Part shown: positions 42,860-54,846 of the stretch, in pieces
Layout: each line of letters begins with the position of its first letter
How positions within the stretch are numbered: position 1 is the first letter of the stretch
Assembly: GCF_012986595.1 (NCBI RefSeq)
Contig: NZ_JAAQYM010000005.1
Coordinates: 434,001 to 498,000 of the forward strand
Direction: 5' to 3'
Source of the DNA: Pseudomonas koreensis
GTDB lineage: Bacteria > Pseudomonadota > Gammaproteobacteria > Pseudomonadales > Pseudomonadaceae
DNA: 64,000 nucleotides
The notes under the pieces: model-generated
The model's database searches: none
Seen by the model: the letters and a program-made list of their open reading frames with translations, nothing else
Told to the model about the DNA's origin: nothing
Program-made: the position numbers and the translations under genes

Positions 42860-43306
42860 ATGCAACTGATCCTTCTGGAAAAAATCGCCAACCTGGGCAA
42901 CCTGGGCGACAAAGTAAACGTTAAGGCCGGTTACGGTCGTAACTACCTGCTGCCTTTCGGCAAAGCTACCGCTGCGACCGCTGCCAACCTGGCTGCGTTC
43001 GAAGAGCGTCGCGCTGAGCTGGAAAAAGCCGCCGCAGACCGTAAAGCATCGGCTGAAAGCCGTGCTGCCCAACTGGCCGAGCTGGAAGTGACCATCACTG
43101 CCACCGCTGGCGACGAAGGCAAGCTGTTCGGTTCGATCGGTACTCACGACATCGCTGACGCACTGACCGCTTCCGGCGTTGAAGTTGCGAAAAGCGAAGT
43201 TCGTCTGCCGAACGGCACCATCCGCAACGTGGGTGAATTCGACGTGGCTGTGCACCTGCACGCCGAAGTTGAAGCCACCGTACGCGTTGTCGTGGTAGCA
43301 GCTTAA
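42860..43306 (+). CDS. rplI: 50S ribosomal protein L9
   Basis: 148-residue two-domain protein of the L1 stalk base. The N-terminal domain MQLILLEKIANLGNLGDKVNVK is followed by GYGRNYLLPFGKA, the long connecting helix (EERRAELEKAAADRKASAES) and a C-terminal domain (GKLFGSIGTHDIADAL). AAGAGGA lies before the ATG. Confidence 0.98.
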   Translation: MQLILLEKIANLGNLGDKVNVKAGYGRNYLLPFGKATAATAANLAAFEERRAELEKAAADRKASAESRAAQLAELEVTITATAGDEGKLFGSIGTHDIADALTASGVEVAKSEVRLPNGTIRNVGEFDVAVHLHAEVEATVRVVVVAA

Positions 43307-43426
43307 GCAACACTTGTCGGCTGGCACCCTCGGGTGCTTGCCGGTAACATCGGGCACGATCCTGTTTACAGGTCGTGCCCTTTGTCTTTCTGGTACTCCC
43401 GTTTTCAACCCTGACTCCAAGTGGCC

Positions 43427-44824
43427 ATGAACGAAATCTCCGCTCCCGAGCAATACGATCTGCAAACCGCCGCGCTGAAAGTGCCGCCGCATTCCATCGA
43501 GGCCGAACAGGCTGTACTCGGTGGTCTGATGCTGGACAACAACGCCTGGGAACGCGTGCTCGATCAAGTCTCCGACGGCGATTTCTACCGGCATGACCAC
43601 CGTTTGATCTTCCGTGCGATCGCCAAACTGGCCGATCAGAACATGCCGATCGACGTCGTGACCCTTGCCGAGCAATTGGACAAGGAAGGTCAGACGTCCC
43701 AGGTTGGTGGCCTCGGTTACCTCGGCGAGCTGGCGAAAAACACGCCATCTGTCGCCAACATCAAGGCCTATGCGCAGATCGTTCGCCAGCGGGCGACGTT
43801 GCGCCAGTTGATCGGCATCAGCACCGAAATCGCCGACGCCGCGTTCAACCCTGAAGGCCGTACCGCCGAAGAGATCCTTGACGAGGCCGAACGGCAGATC
43901 TTTCAGATCGCCGAGGCGCGGCCGAAGACTGGCGGCCCGGTGGGCGTCAACGAACTGTTGACCAAGGCCATCGACCGCATCGACACCCTGTTCAACACCG
44001 CCGACGCGATCACTGGCCTGTCCACCGGTTACACCGACCTCGACGAGAAGACCAGCGGCCTGCAGCCGTCCGACCTGATCATCGTCGCCGGCCGTCCGTC
44101 GATGGGTAAGACCACCTTCGCGATGAACCTGGTGGAAAACGCCGTACTGCGCAGCGACAAGGCGGTGCTGGTGTACTCCCTCGAGATGCCAGGCGAATCG
44201 CTGATCATGCGTATGCTGTCGTCCCTGGGTCGGATCGACCAGACCAAGGTGCGTTCCGGCCAACTGGAAGACGACGATTGGCCACGCCTGACCTCGGCGG
44301 TCAATCTGCTCAACGACCGCAAGCTGTTCATTGATGACACCGCCGGCATCAGCCCGTCGGAAATGCGTGCGCGCACCCGGCGTCTGGTGCGCGAGCACGG
44401 CGACGTCGGCCTGATCATGATCGACTACCTGCAGTTGATGCAGATCCCGGGCTCCAGCGGTGACAACCGGACTAACGAGATTTCCGAGATTTCGCGATCC
44501 CTCAAAGCCCTGGCCAAGGAATTCAACTGCCCGGTAGTGGCGTTGTCGCAGCTCAACCGTTCCCTGGAACAACGTCCCAACAAGCGTCCGGTGAACTCCG
44601 ACTTGCGGGAATCCGGAGCGATCGAGCAGGACGCCGACGTCATCATGTTCGTGTACCGGGACGAGGTGTATCACCCGGAAACCGAGCACAAAGGCATCGC
44701 CGAAATCATTATCGGCAAGCAGCGGAACGGCCCGATCGGCTTTATTCGCCTGGCCTTTATCGGCAAATACACCCGCTTCGAAAACCTTGCGCCGGGCAGT
44801 TACAACTTCGACGACGACGAATAA
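43427..44824 (+). CDS. dnaB: Replicative DNA helicase
   Basis: Hexameric helicase of the replication fork. 465 residues. N-terminal domain (PPHSIEAEQAVLGGLMLDN) and RecA-fold C-terminal domain with Walker A GRPSMGKTTFAMN, Walker B LIMIDYLQLM, SQLNRSLEQR and the C-terminal GPIGFIRLAF. ATG 43427 is taken; an in-frame GTG at 43421 adds two residues. Last gene of the rpsF operon. Confidence 0.98.
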   Translation: MNEISAPEQYDLQTAALKVPPHSIEAEQAVLGGLMLDNNAWERVLDQVSDGDFYRHDHRLIFRAIAKLADQNMPIDVVTLAEQLDKEGQTSQVGGLGYLGELAKNTPSVANIKAYAQIVRQRATLRQLIGISTEIADAAFNPEGRTAEEILDEAERQIFQIAEARPKTGGPVGVNELLTKAIDRIDTLFNTADAITGLSTGYTDLDEKTSGLQPSDLIIVAGRPSMGKTTFAMNLVENAVLRSDKAVLVYSLEMPGESLIMRMLSSLGRIDQTKVRSGQLEDDDWPRLTSAVNLLNDRKLFIDDTAGISPSEMRARTRRLVREHGDVGLIMIDYLQLMQIPGSSGDNRTNEISEISRSLKALAKEFNCPVVALSQLNRSLEQRPNKRPVNSDLRESGAIEQDADVIMFVYRDEVYHPETEHKGIAEIIIGKQRNGPIGFIRLAFIGKYTRFENLAPGSYNFDDDE

Positions 44825-44835
44825 CGTCGAGCACT

Positions 44836-44917
44836 TGTGGCGAGGGAGCTTGCTCCCGCTGGATTGCGCAGCAGCCCCCAAAATTCGACTGCTGCGCAGC
44901 CGATCCCCTCGCCACAG
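44836..44917. repeat. REPIN, TGTGGCGAGGGAGCTTGCTC type, right arm degraded
   Basis: The left arm is intact from 44836. The right arm reads CGATCCCCTCGCCACAG, having lost its GGGAGCAAGCT core. Inner repeats CTGCGCAG-like sequences remain in the spacer. Located just after dnaB. Confidence 0.8.
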
Positions 44918-45016
44918 GTAAAGCACAATTTCCGACCACAGCCGTCGGAATTGGTCAAAATTTGTGCTATATTCCGCGCCCGCGAAATTCAATGAAAGCC
45001 AACACCGGTTATCGAC

Positions 45017-47329
<2,313 letters not shown>

Positions 47330-47348
47330 GGAGCGTTTAGCTCAACAG

Positions 47349-47374
47349 AACGCCAACCTTCGGATTGGCGTTTT
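47349..47374 (+). terminator. Intrinsic terminator after ygiQ
   Basis: AACGCCAA (47349-47356) pairs with TTGGCGTT (47365-47372), stem capped by CCTTCGG, followed by TT. About 20 bases after the stop. Confidence 0.85.
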
Positions 47375-47398
47375 GCATTTCAAAATCGCTGAAATTCA

Positions 47399-47530
47399 TG
47401 TGGCGAGGGAGCTTGCTCCCGCTCGGCGGCGAAGCCGTCGTAAAGTCGGCTCCCTCGCTCCTCCTGAAACATCCGGTTGGTGATTTCAGGACCGCTTCGC
47501 GCCCCAGCGGGAGCAAGCTCCCTCGCCATA
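47399..47530. repeat. REPIN, TGTGGCGAGGGAGCTTGCTC type
   Basis: Left copy from 47399, right copy ending CCTCGCCATA at 47530, with a short decayed third copy (GGCTCCCTCGCTCC) inside the spacer. Between ygiQ and the transglutaminase operon. Confidence 0.85.
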
Positions 47531-47585
47531 CAAGAATTCCTTCGCCACATTTAGGCGCAACTTCCTCAATTCATTTCCCCGCAAC

Positions 47586-47600
47586 GCCCGATTTTGGTGC
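47586..47600 (+). promoter_or_regulatory. Possible NtrC-like enhancer half-site
   Basis: GCCCG-ATTTT-GGTGC has the layout of NtrC sites (GCACC-N5-GGTGC), with a full right half and a 3/5 left half. It lies about 45 bases upstream of the candidate sigma-54 promoter, closer than most enhancers. Confidence 0.3.
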
Positions 47601-47643
47601 TGTACTGCCCTGAGCATTCGGGGAAAGCGCCCAAGCCTCTGCA

Positions 47644-47659
47644 TGGCATAAGTCTTGCG
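47644..47659 (+). promoter_or_regulatory. Candidate sigma-54 promoter of the transglutaminase operon
   Basis: TGGCATA, AGTC, TTGCG: GG and GC exactly ten bases apart, with most consensus positions (TGGCACG-N4-TTGCW) kept. Predicted transcription start near 47670, 27 bases before the GTG, with AGGAGG at 47685-47690. Confidence 0.6.
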
Positions 47660-47696
47660 CGCTTTCGAATACGCTTAGGCTCGCAGGAGGCACGCC

Positions 47697-50600
47697 GTGT
47701 CGATTCATGTCGCATTGCATCACGTCACGCATTATCGCTACGACCGCGCTGTCGAACTCGGCCCGCAGATCGTTCGCCTGCGCCCGGCCGCCCACAGCCG
47801 CACGCGGATACTCTCGTATGCGCTGAAGGTCTCGCCCGAGCAGCATTTCATCAACTGGCAGCAGGATCCCCAAGGCAACTACCTTGCGCGGCTGGTGTTC
47901 CCCGAGAAGACCGACGAGTTGCGCATCGAGGTCGATCTGCTGGCCGAGATGGCCGTGTTCAACCCGTTCGACTTCTTCCTTGAGCCCTACGCCGAAAAAA
48001 TCCCCTTCGCCTACGCCGCCGATGAGCGCAAGGAGCTGGCGCCGTACCTCGAAACCCTGCCGCTGACGCCGGCCTTCAAAGCTTATCTGGACGCCATCGA
48101 CCGCACGCCGCTGCCAGCGGTGGATTTTCTGGTGATGCTCAACCAGCGTCTCAGCGAAGACATTCGCTACCTGATCCGCATGGAGCCGGGCGTGCAAACC
48201 CCGGAGCACACCCTCGAGCACGCGTGTGGTTCCTGCCGCGACTCGGCATGGCTGCTGGTGCAGCTGCTGCGCAACCTCGGGCTGGCCGCGCGGTTTGTTT
48301 CCGGTTACCTGATTCAACTCACTGCCGACGTGAAAAGCCTCGACGGCCCGTCCGGCACTGACGTCGATTTCACCGACCTGCATGCCTGGTGCGAGGTGTA
48401 CTTGCCCGGCGCAGGCTGGATCGGCCTGGACGCCACCTCCGGCTTGTTCGCCGGTGAAGGGCATATCCCGCTGGCCTGCAGCCCCGATCCATCCTCGGCA
48501 GCGCCGATCAGTGGCCTGGTCGAACCGTGCGAGTGCCAGTTCAGCCACGAAATGTCGGTGGAACGGATCTGGGAAGCGCCACGGGTCACCAAGCCCTACA
48601 CCGACGAGCAGTGGCTGGCGATTCAAGCGCTGGGCCGGCAGATCGACGCCGATCTGCTGAAAGACGATGTGCGCCTGACCATGGGCGGCGAGCCGACCTT
48701 CGTCTCCATCGACGACCCGGACGGCGCCGAGTGGAACACGGCGGCGCTGGGCCCGGACAAGCGCCGGCTGTCTGCCGAACTGTTCCAGCGCATGCGCAAA
48801 CACTACGCGCCGAAGGGCCTGGTGCATTTCGGTCAGGGCAAGTGGTACCCGGGCGAGCAGTTGCCGCGCTGGTCGCTCAACTGCTATTGGCGTCGCGACG
48901 GCGTGCCGATCTGGCACAACAACGCGTTGATCGCCGACGAACAACAGGATTACGGCGCCGACGGTGCACTGGCCGGGCGCTTTCTGGCGAGTGTCGCCGA
49001 GCGGCTGAAAGTGCCTGCGCGCTTTGTGTTTCCGGCCTACGAGGACAATTTCTACTACCTCTGGCGTGAGGGGGCGCTGCCGAGCAACGTCAGCGCCGAA
49101 GACTCCCGGCTGGAGGAGCCGCTGGAGCGCGCGCGTCTGCGCAAAGTCTTCAGTCAGGGCCTGGATAAAATGATTGGTCAGGTGCTGCCGCTGGCGCGCA
49201 CCGCCAAGGGCGATCAGTGGCAGAGCGGGCGCTGGTATCTGCGCGATGAGCATTGCCGGCTGGTGCCCGGGGATTCGCCGCTGGGCTATCGCTTGCCGCT
49301 CGGTTCGCAGCCGTGGGTGAAGGCCGCCGAGTATCCGTTCATTCATCCCAACGATCCGAATCAGGAGTTCCCGCCGCTGCCGGACGCGACGCAGCTCAAC
49401 AGCCATGGCCAGTCAGCATCTGCCGACGAACGCCCACCGAAAATCGACGAGTCCGCCGACTGGCTGACCCGCACCGCGTTCTGCGCCGAGGCGCGCGAGG
49501 GGCGTCTGTATCTGTTCATGCCACCGCTGGAGCGGGTCGAGGATTATCTGGAACTGGTGGCCGCCATCGAAGCCACCGCCGAAGAACTGCATTGCCCGGT
49601 GCTGCTGGAAGGTTATGAACCGCCCAGTGATCCGCGCCTGAGCAACTTCCGCATCACCCCGGATCCGGGCGTGATCGAGGTCAACGTGCAGCCATCGGCG
49701 ACTTGGGATGAATTGGTCGAACGCACTGAGTTTCTCTATGAAGAGGCGCGGCAAACCCGCCTGACCACGGAAAAATTCATGATCGACGGGCGCCACACTG
49801 GCACCGGCGGCGGCAACCATTTCGTCCTCGGCGGCGCGACTCCGGCGGATTCGCCGTTCCTGCGCCGCCCGGATCTGTTGCGCAGCCTGATCAGCTACTG
49901 GCACAACCACCCGTCGTTGTCCTATCTGTTTTCCGGCTTGTTCATCGGCCCGACCTCGCAGGCGCCACGGGTCGACGAAGCGCGCAACGACGCCTTGTAC
50001 GAACTGGAAATCGCTTTCGCGCAGATGCCGGACGCGGGCGAAGAATGCCCGCCGTGGCTGGTGGATCGACTGCTGCGCAATCTGCTGATCGACGTCACCG
50101 GTAACACTCACCGCGCCGAATTCTGCATCGACAAACTGTATTCGCCGGACGGCCCCACCGGGCGCCTCGGTCTGCTCGAGCTGCGCGCCTTTGAAATGCC
50201 GCCCCACGCGCGCATGAGTCTGGCCCAGCAGCTGTTGCTGCGCGCACTGGTTGCGCGATTCTGGCGCGAGCCGTATGCGCCGCCGAAACTGGCGCGCTGG
50301 GGGACTGAACTGCACGACCGCTTCATGCTGCCGCATTTCATCGAGCAGGACTTCGCCGACGTCATCGTCGAACTCAACAATGCCGGTTATCCAGTGCGCG
50401 CCGAGTGGTTCGCCGCGCATCTGGAATTCCGCTTTCCCAAGGTCGGCGATTACGCGGTCAACGGCATCGAGCTGGAACTGCGTCAGGCGCTGGAGCCTTG
50501 GCATGTGTTGGGCGAGGAGGGTACGGCGGGTGGCACGGTGCGTTATGTCGATTCGTCGCTGGAACGGCTGCAGATCAAGCTCAGTGGGCTGCCGCCGCAG

Positions 50601-50972
50601 CGTTATCTGCTGACGTGCAACGGCATTCCGGTGCCGCTGCAGCCGACCGGGCGCATCGGCGAGTTTGTGGCCGGCGTGCGCTTTCGGGCCTGGCAACCGG
50701 CCAACTGCCTGCAACCGACCATCCCGGTGCACGCGCCGCTGGTGTTTGACCTGCTCGACACCTGGATGCAGCGCTCCCTGGGCGGCTGTCAGTACCACGT
50801 GGCGCACCCGGGCGGGCGCAACTACGAGACGTTGCCGGTCAATGCCAACGAAGCGGAGAGCCGGCGCATGGCGCGGTTTTTCCGCATCGGACACACGCCG
50901 GGGAAACTTCCGATACCTGACCTGACAATCTCCGACGAGCTGCCGATGACACTCGATTTGCGACGTTTCTAA
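47697..50972 (+). CDS. Transglutaminase-like protein with DUF2126
   Basis: 1091-residue protein. The N-terminal transglutaminase region (about 1-280) has SIHVALHHVTHYRYDR, then the catalytic Cys in HACGSCRDSAWLLVQLLR, His in DLHAWCEVYLPG and Asp in WIGLDATSG. The rest (about 320-1080) is the large DUF2126 region, including VRLTMGGEPTFVSIDDPDGAEWN and GRHTGTGGGNHFVLGGATP. Such proteins are usually encoded with ATP-grasp/alpha-E and a second transglutaminase, as here, and may act on peptide or amide bonds; substrate unknown. GTG 47697 has AGGAGG at 47685-47690. Confidence 0.92.
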   Translation: MSIHVALHHVTHYRYDRAVELGPQIVRLRPAAHSRTRILSYALKVSPEQHFINWQQDPQGNYLARLVFPEKTDELRIEVDLLAEMAVFNPFDFFLEPYAEKIPFAYAADERKELAPYLETLPLTPAFKAYLDAIDRTPLPAVDFLVMLNQRLSEDIRYLIRMEPGVQTPEHTLEHACGSCRDSAWLLVQLLRNLGLAARFVSGYLIQLTADVKSLDGPSGTDVDFTDLHAWCEVYLPGAGWIGLDATSGLFAGEGHIPLACSPDPSSAAPISGLVEPCECQFSHEMSVERIWEAPRVTKPYTDEQWLAIQALGRQIDADLLKDDVRLTMGGEPTFVSIDDPDGAEWNTAALGPDKRRLSAELFQRMRKHYAPKGLVHFGQGKWYPGEQLPRWSLNCYWRRDGVPIWHNNALIADEQQDYGADGALAGRFLASVAERLKVPARFVFPAYEDNFYYLWREGALPSNVSAEDSRLEEPLERARLRKVFSQGLDKMIGQVLPLARTAKGDQWQSGRWYLRDEHCRLVPGDSPLGYRLPLGSQPWVKAAEYPFIHPNDPNQEFPPLPDATQLNSHGQSASADERPPKIDESADWLTRTAFCAEAREGRLYLFMPPLERVEDYLELVAAIEATAEELHCPVLLEGYEPPSDPRLSNFRITPDPGVIEVNVQPSATWDELVERTEFLYEEARQTRLTTEKFMIDGRHTGTGGGNHFVLGGATPADSPFLRRPDLLRSLISYWHNHPSLSYLFSGLFIGPTSQAPRVDEARNDALYELEIAFAQMPDAGEECPPWLVDRLLRNLLIDVTGNTHRAEFCIDKLYSPDGPTGRLGLLELRAFEMPPHARMSLAQQLLLRALVARFWREPYAPPKLARWGTELHDRFMLPHFIEQDFADVIVELNNAGYPVRAEWFAAHLEFRFPKVGDYAVNGIELELRQALEPWHVLGEEGTAGGTVRYVDSSLERLQIKLSGLPPQRYLLTCNGIPVPLQPTGRIGEFVAGVRFRAWQPANCLQPTIPVHAPLVFDLLDTWMQRSLGGCQYHVAHPGGRNYETLPVNANEAESRRMARFFRIGHTPGKLPIPDLTISDELPMTLDLRRF

Positions 50973-51060
50973 GTCCTGCACGACATGCGGATTTTTCGTA
51001 TATCCGCACGTCATGTGCCTGCGTTAGTCTGACCGTTCCTTGCTGTCTGCCGAGCTTTCC

Positions 51061-53547
51061 ATGCCTGACCTGCTAGACCGCTACCCGCGCACCGCGGGCA
51101 CTTATCACGAACTGCTGGATGACAGTGGGGAAGTGCGCGCGCACTGGCGGCGGCTGTTCGATCAGTTACAGCGCAGCAGCCCGGCGCAACTGGTGCAGCG
51201 TCAGGCATTGCTGGCGCGGCAGATTCAGGAAAACGGCGTCACCTATAACGTCTATGCCGACCCCAAGGGCGCTGACCGGCCGTGGGAGCTGGATCTGCTG
51301 CCGCATGTGATTGCCGCCGATGAGTGGCAGCAGTTGTCAGCCGGGATCGCTCAGCGTGCGCGCCTGCTCAATGCGGTGCTGGCGGATCTGTACGGCCCGC
51401 AGCGGCTGATCAGCGAAGGGCTGTTGCCGGCGGAACTGGTGTTCGGCCACAACAATTTTCTCTGGCCCTGTCAGGGCATTGCGCCGCCTGAAGGGGCCTT
51501 TCTGCATCTGTACGCCGTGGATCTGGCACGCACCCCGGACGGGCGCTGGTGGGTCACGGCGGATCGTACTCAGGCGCCGTCGGGCGCGGGTTATGCGCTG
51601 GAAAACCGCACCATTGTTTCGCGGGCGTTTCCCGAGTTGTACCGTGATCTGAAGGTGCAGCATCTGGCCGGATTTTTCCGCACCCTGCAGGAAACCCTCG
51701 CGCGCCAGGCGCCCTGTGATGACGACGCGCCGCTGGTGGTGCTGCTCACGCCCGGGCGTTTCAACGAAAGCTATTTCGAACACCTGTATCTGGCGCGCCA
51801 GCTCGGTTATCCGCTGGTGGAGGGGGGCGACCTGACGGTGCGCGATGCCACGGTGTACCTGAAAACCCTCAGCGGCCTGCGCCGGGTGCACGCAATCATG
51901 CGCCGGCTCGACGATGACTTCTGCGATCCGCTGGAACTGCGCACCGATTCGGCACTTGGTGTGCCCGGGTTACTTGAGGCGGTGCGGCAGGGCCGGGTGC
52001 TGGTGGCCAACGCCCTGGGCAGCGGCGTGCTGGAGTCACCCGGATTGCTCGGGTTCCTGCCGAAGATCAATCAATACCTGTTCGGCGAAGAGCTGATCCT
52101 GCCGTCCATCGCCACCTGGTGGTGCGGCGAGGCGCCGGTGCTGGCGCAGGCGCTGGAGAAGTTGCCGGAGCTGCTGATCAAGCCGGCGTTCCCCTCACAA
52201 AGTTTTGCCCCGGTGTTCGGCCGGGATCTGAGCGAACAACAGCGTCAGGCGCTCGCCGAGCGTATGCAGGCCCGGCCCTATGCCTACGTGGCGCAGGAAC
52301 TGGCGCAGCTGTCTCAGGCGCCGATCTGGCAGGCCGAGGACGGCCAGTTGCAACCGCGGGCCATCGGCATGCGCGTGTACGCCGTGGCGAGCCGGGAGGG
52401 TTATCGCGTGCTGCCCGGTGGCCTGACCCGGGTCGCCGCCGAGGCCGATGCCGAAGTGGTGTCGATGCAACGTGGCGGAGCGAGCAAAGACACTTGGGTG
52501 CTGGGGGATCGTCCGCCCAGCGGCGAACAGTGGAAGACTCAGCGCAACGTCGGCGTGCACGATCTGGTGCGTCGTGATCCCTACTTGCCGTCGCGGGTAG
52601 TGGAGAACCTGTTCTGGTTCGGTCGTTATTGCGAGCGTTGCGACGACAGTGCGCGATTGCTGCGAATCATGCTTGCGCGTTATGTCGACGGTGACGATCC
52701 GCAAGCCTTGCAGGCGGCGGTCGAGCTGGGCGAACGCCTGATGCTGATGCCGGAGGAGGGCGAGCTGCCGGAGCGCCTGCTGGCGGCGCTGCTCGGCGAG
52801 GACTGGTCGTTCAGCCTGCGTTCCAACCTGCAGCGCTTGCAGTGGGCCGCTTCGCAGGTGCGCGGCAAACTCTCGCGGGAGAACTGGCAGGCCTTGGTCG
52901 AGTTACAGCGCGAAGCCATGGAGCTGGACACCGACGCGCCGGACTTCGGCGAGCTGCTGGATTTTCTCAACCGTCTGGTGATGTCGCTGGCGGCGCTGTC
53001 CGGGTTCGCCCTGGATGACATGACGCGCGACGAAGGCTGGCGCTTCTTGATGATTGGCCGGCGCATCGAGCGTCTGCAGTTTCTCAGCAGCAGCCTCGCC
53101 GCGTTCCTGCGCGGTAGCGCCGCGTTCGATCAGGCGGGGCTGGAGTGGCTGCTGGAGCTGGGCAACAGCAGCATCACTTACCGGTCGCGTTATCTGGCGG
53201 TGGCGCAGTTGATTCCGGTGCTCGACTTGCTGCTGCTCGACGAACAGAACCCGCATGCGGTGTTGTTCCAGCTGAAACTGGTGACCCGCACGCTGAAGCG
53301 CCTGAACGATGATTTCGGCGTGCCCCGCGAGGCCGGACTGCCGCAACTGGTCGAGCGTCTGGCACGTTTTGATCTGGGCTGTCTGGAAAACTCGCTGTTC
53401 GGCGAATCCAGCGTGCGTGCGGCACTCGATGGTTTGGCTGACTTGCTGCAAGAGATTGCCGAGGCCAGCGGGCAAGTCTCGGATCGCCTGGCGCTGCGCC
53501 ACTTTGCCCATGTCGATGATGTCAGCCAGCGTACGGTGTCCGTCTGA
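51061..53547 (+). CDS. Circularly permuted ATP-grasp / alpha-E fusion protein
   Basis: 828 residues. The N-terminal two thirds (about 1-470) is a circularly permuted type 2 ATP-grasp domain (DUF404/DUF407), with KGADRPWELDLLPHVI, VFGHNNFLWPCQG and VSREGYRVLPGGLTRVA-like segments; this fold usually joins a carboxylate to an amine. The C-terminal part (about 500-820) is the helical alpha-E domain (DUF403; RVVENLFWFGRYCERCDDSARLLRIML in outline). The start is ATG 51061 (MPDLLDRYPRTAG). Its stop overlaps the next ATG by one base. Predicted to act with the flanking transglutaminases on an unknown peptide-like product. Confidence 0.9.
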   Translation: MPDLLDRYPRTAGTYHELLDDSGEVRAHWRRLFDQLQRSSPAQLVQRQALLARQIQENGVTYNVYADPKGADRPWELDLLPHVIAADEWQQLSAGIAQRARLLNAVLADLYGPQRLISEGLLPAELVFGHNNFLWPCQGIAPPEGAFLHLYAVDLARTPDGRWWVTADRTQAPSGAGYALENRTIVSRAFPELYRDLKVQHLAGFFRTLQETLARQAPCDDDAPLVVLLTPGRFNESYFEHLYLARQLGYPLVEGGDLTVRDATVYLKTLSGLRRVHAIMRRLDDDFCDPLELRTDSALGVPGLLEAVRQGRVLVANALGSGVLESPGLLGFLPKINQYLFGEELILPSIATWWCGEAPVLAQALEKLPELLIKPAFPSQSFAPVFGRDLSEQQRQALAERMQARPYAYVAQELAQLSQAPIWQAEDGQLQPRAIGMRVYAVASREGYRVLPGGLTRVAAEADAEVVSMQRGGASKDTWVLGDRPPSGEQWKTQRNVGVHDLVRRDPYLPSRVVENLFWFGRYCERCDDSARLLRIMLARYVDGDDPQALQAAVELGERLMLMPEEGELPERLLAALLGEDWSFSLRSNLQRLQWAASQVRGKLSRENWQALVELQREAMELDTDAPDFGELLDFLNRLVMSLAALSGFALDDMTRDEGWRFLMIGRRIERLQFLSSSLAAFLRGSAAFDQAGLEWLLELGNSSITYRSRYLAVAQLIPVLDLLLLDEQNPHAVLFQLKLVTRTLKRLNDDFGVPREAGLPQLVERLARFDLGCLENSLFGESSVRAALDGLADLLQEIAEASGQVSDRLALRHFAHVDDVSQRTVSV

Positions 53548-54437
53548 TGAGCGCGCATTACCAGATTTTCCACGACACCTGTTATCACTACGACAGCCCG
53601 GTGTCGCTGGCGCAGCAATTGGCGCACCTGTGGCCTCGAGAGTGCACATGGCAGCGCTGCACCGAACAGCAATTGCTGATCAGTCCGGAGCCGACGAGCC
53701 GGCGTGATGAACTCGATGTTTTCGGCAACCCGCTGACTCGCCTGGCCTTCGAGCGACCGCACGACGAGTTGCAGGTCAACGCCCGGCTCACGGTTGAGGT
53801 GCTGGCGCGACCGCTGGCGGACTTCAATCTGTCCCCGGCGTGGGAGCAGACGCGCAATGCGCTGACCTACAGCAGCCAGCCGTTGACTGCCCAGATGCTC
53901 GAAGCCTGTCGATATCGCTTTCAGTCACCCTACGTGCATCTGAAACGCAGCTTCGTCGAGTTCTCGGAAAGCTGCTTCCCGCCAGGGCAGCCGCTGATGC
54001 TCGGCGTGCAAGCGTTGATGCAGAAGATTTTCAGCGAGTTCACCTTCGATGCCGAGGCCACGCAGGTGGCGACGCCACTGGTGGAAGTGCTGGAGCGCCG
54101 GCGTGGTGTGTGCCAGGACTTCGCCCACCTGATGCTCGCCTGCGTACGTTCGCGGGGACTGGCGGCGCGCTATGTCAGCGGCTATCTGCTGACCCAGCCA
54201 CCGCCGGGACAGCCACGGTTGATCGGCGCCGATGCGTCGCATGCCTGGGTTTCGGTGTTTTGCCCGGTATTGGGCTGGGTGGATTTTGATCCGACGAACA
54301 ATGTGCAGCCGGCGCTGGAGCACATCACCCTGGCCTGGGGCCGGGACTTTTCCGATGTGTCGCCGTTGCGGGGGGTGATTCTGGGGGGCGGTTCTCACGA
54401 TCCGGAAGTACGGGTCACCGTGATGCCACTGGACTGA
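53547..54437 (+). CDS. Transglutaminase family protein
   Basis: 296-residue cytoplasmic transglutaminase/protease-like protein. An N-terminal beta region (MSAHYQIFHDTCYHYDSPVS to about 100) precedes the core, with Cys in RRGVCQDFAHLMLACVRSRG, His in DASHAWVSVF and Asp in WVDFDPTNN. It lacks a signal peptide. It is co-translated with the ATP-grasp/alpha-E gene (TGATG overlap). Transglutaminase-like folds in bacteria are often peptidases or amidases; the direction of the reaction is not shown. Confidence 0.93.
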   Translation: MSAHYQIFHDTCYHYDSPVSLAQQLAHLWPRECTWQRCTEQQLLISPEPTSRRDELDVFGNPLTRLAFERPHDELQVNARLTVEVLARPLADFNLSPAWEQTRNALTYSSQPLTAQMLEACRYRFQSPYVHLKRSFVEFSESCFPPGQPLMLGVQALMQKIFSEFTFDAEATQVATPLVEVLERRRGVCQDFAHLMLACVRSRGLAARYVSGYLLTQPPPGQPRLIGADASHAWVSVFCPVLGWVDFDPTNNVQPALEHITLAWGRDFSDVSPLRGVILGGGSHDPEVRVTVMPLD

Positions 54438-54462
54438 AGACAACTCGCGCGTGAGGAGCTTT

Positions 54463-54559
54463 TGTGGCGAGGGAGCTTGCTCCCGCTCGACTGCGAAGCA
54501 GTCGCAAAACTATTTGGGGTCGCTGCGCAACCCAGCGGGAGCAAGCTCCCTCGCCACAG
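54463..54559. repeat. REPIN, TGTGGCGAGGGAGCTTGCTC type
   Basis: Two intact inverted arms (left from 54463, right ending CCTCGCCACAG at 54559) around a 40-base spacer that itself contains CTGCGAAGCAG. Between convergent genes. Confidence 0.9.
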
Positions 54560-54592
54560 ATCGCTCCCTCAGGGAGCGAATCAGCAATCAGC

Positions 54593-54778
54593 TCAGGCGT
54601 CGGGCGCCTGATCTTTCGGTGCTTCAACATCATCATCGTTGTCAGTCGCCACTTCACCGTCAGGGTTCAGTGCCGCTTCTTCAGCCATCTGTTTCTTGCG
54701 CTGAAGCTTTTCCTCTTTCTTCTTTTCCTTTTCCAGGTCTCGTTGACGTTTGGCGAAGGAGTAATTGGGTTTGGCCAT
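54593..54778 (-). CDS. Small highly charged protein of unknown function
   Basis: 61 residues: MAKPNYSFAKRQRDLEKEKK start, a Lys/Glu helix (residues 12-38) and an acidic tail (DNDDDVEAPKDQAPDA). ATG 54778 was chosen; GAGGATCGCCC on the minus strand precedes it. The start MAKPNYSFAKRQRDL looks like a conserved small protein family of pseudomonads and other proteobacteria. It shares direction with the LOG gene upstream, 68 bases away. No function can be assigned. Confidence 0.75.
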   Translation of the reverse strand: MAKPNYSFAKRQRDLEKEKKKEEKLQRKKQMAEEAALNPDGEVATDNDDDVEAPKDQAPDA

Positions 54779-54846
54779 GGGCGATCCTCTGGGGTCGAAG
54801 GTGAGGTTGAGCGGCGCGTATTCTGCCCTGTATCGGTGCCCGGGGG

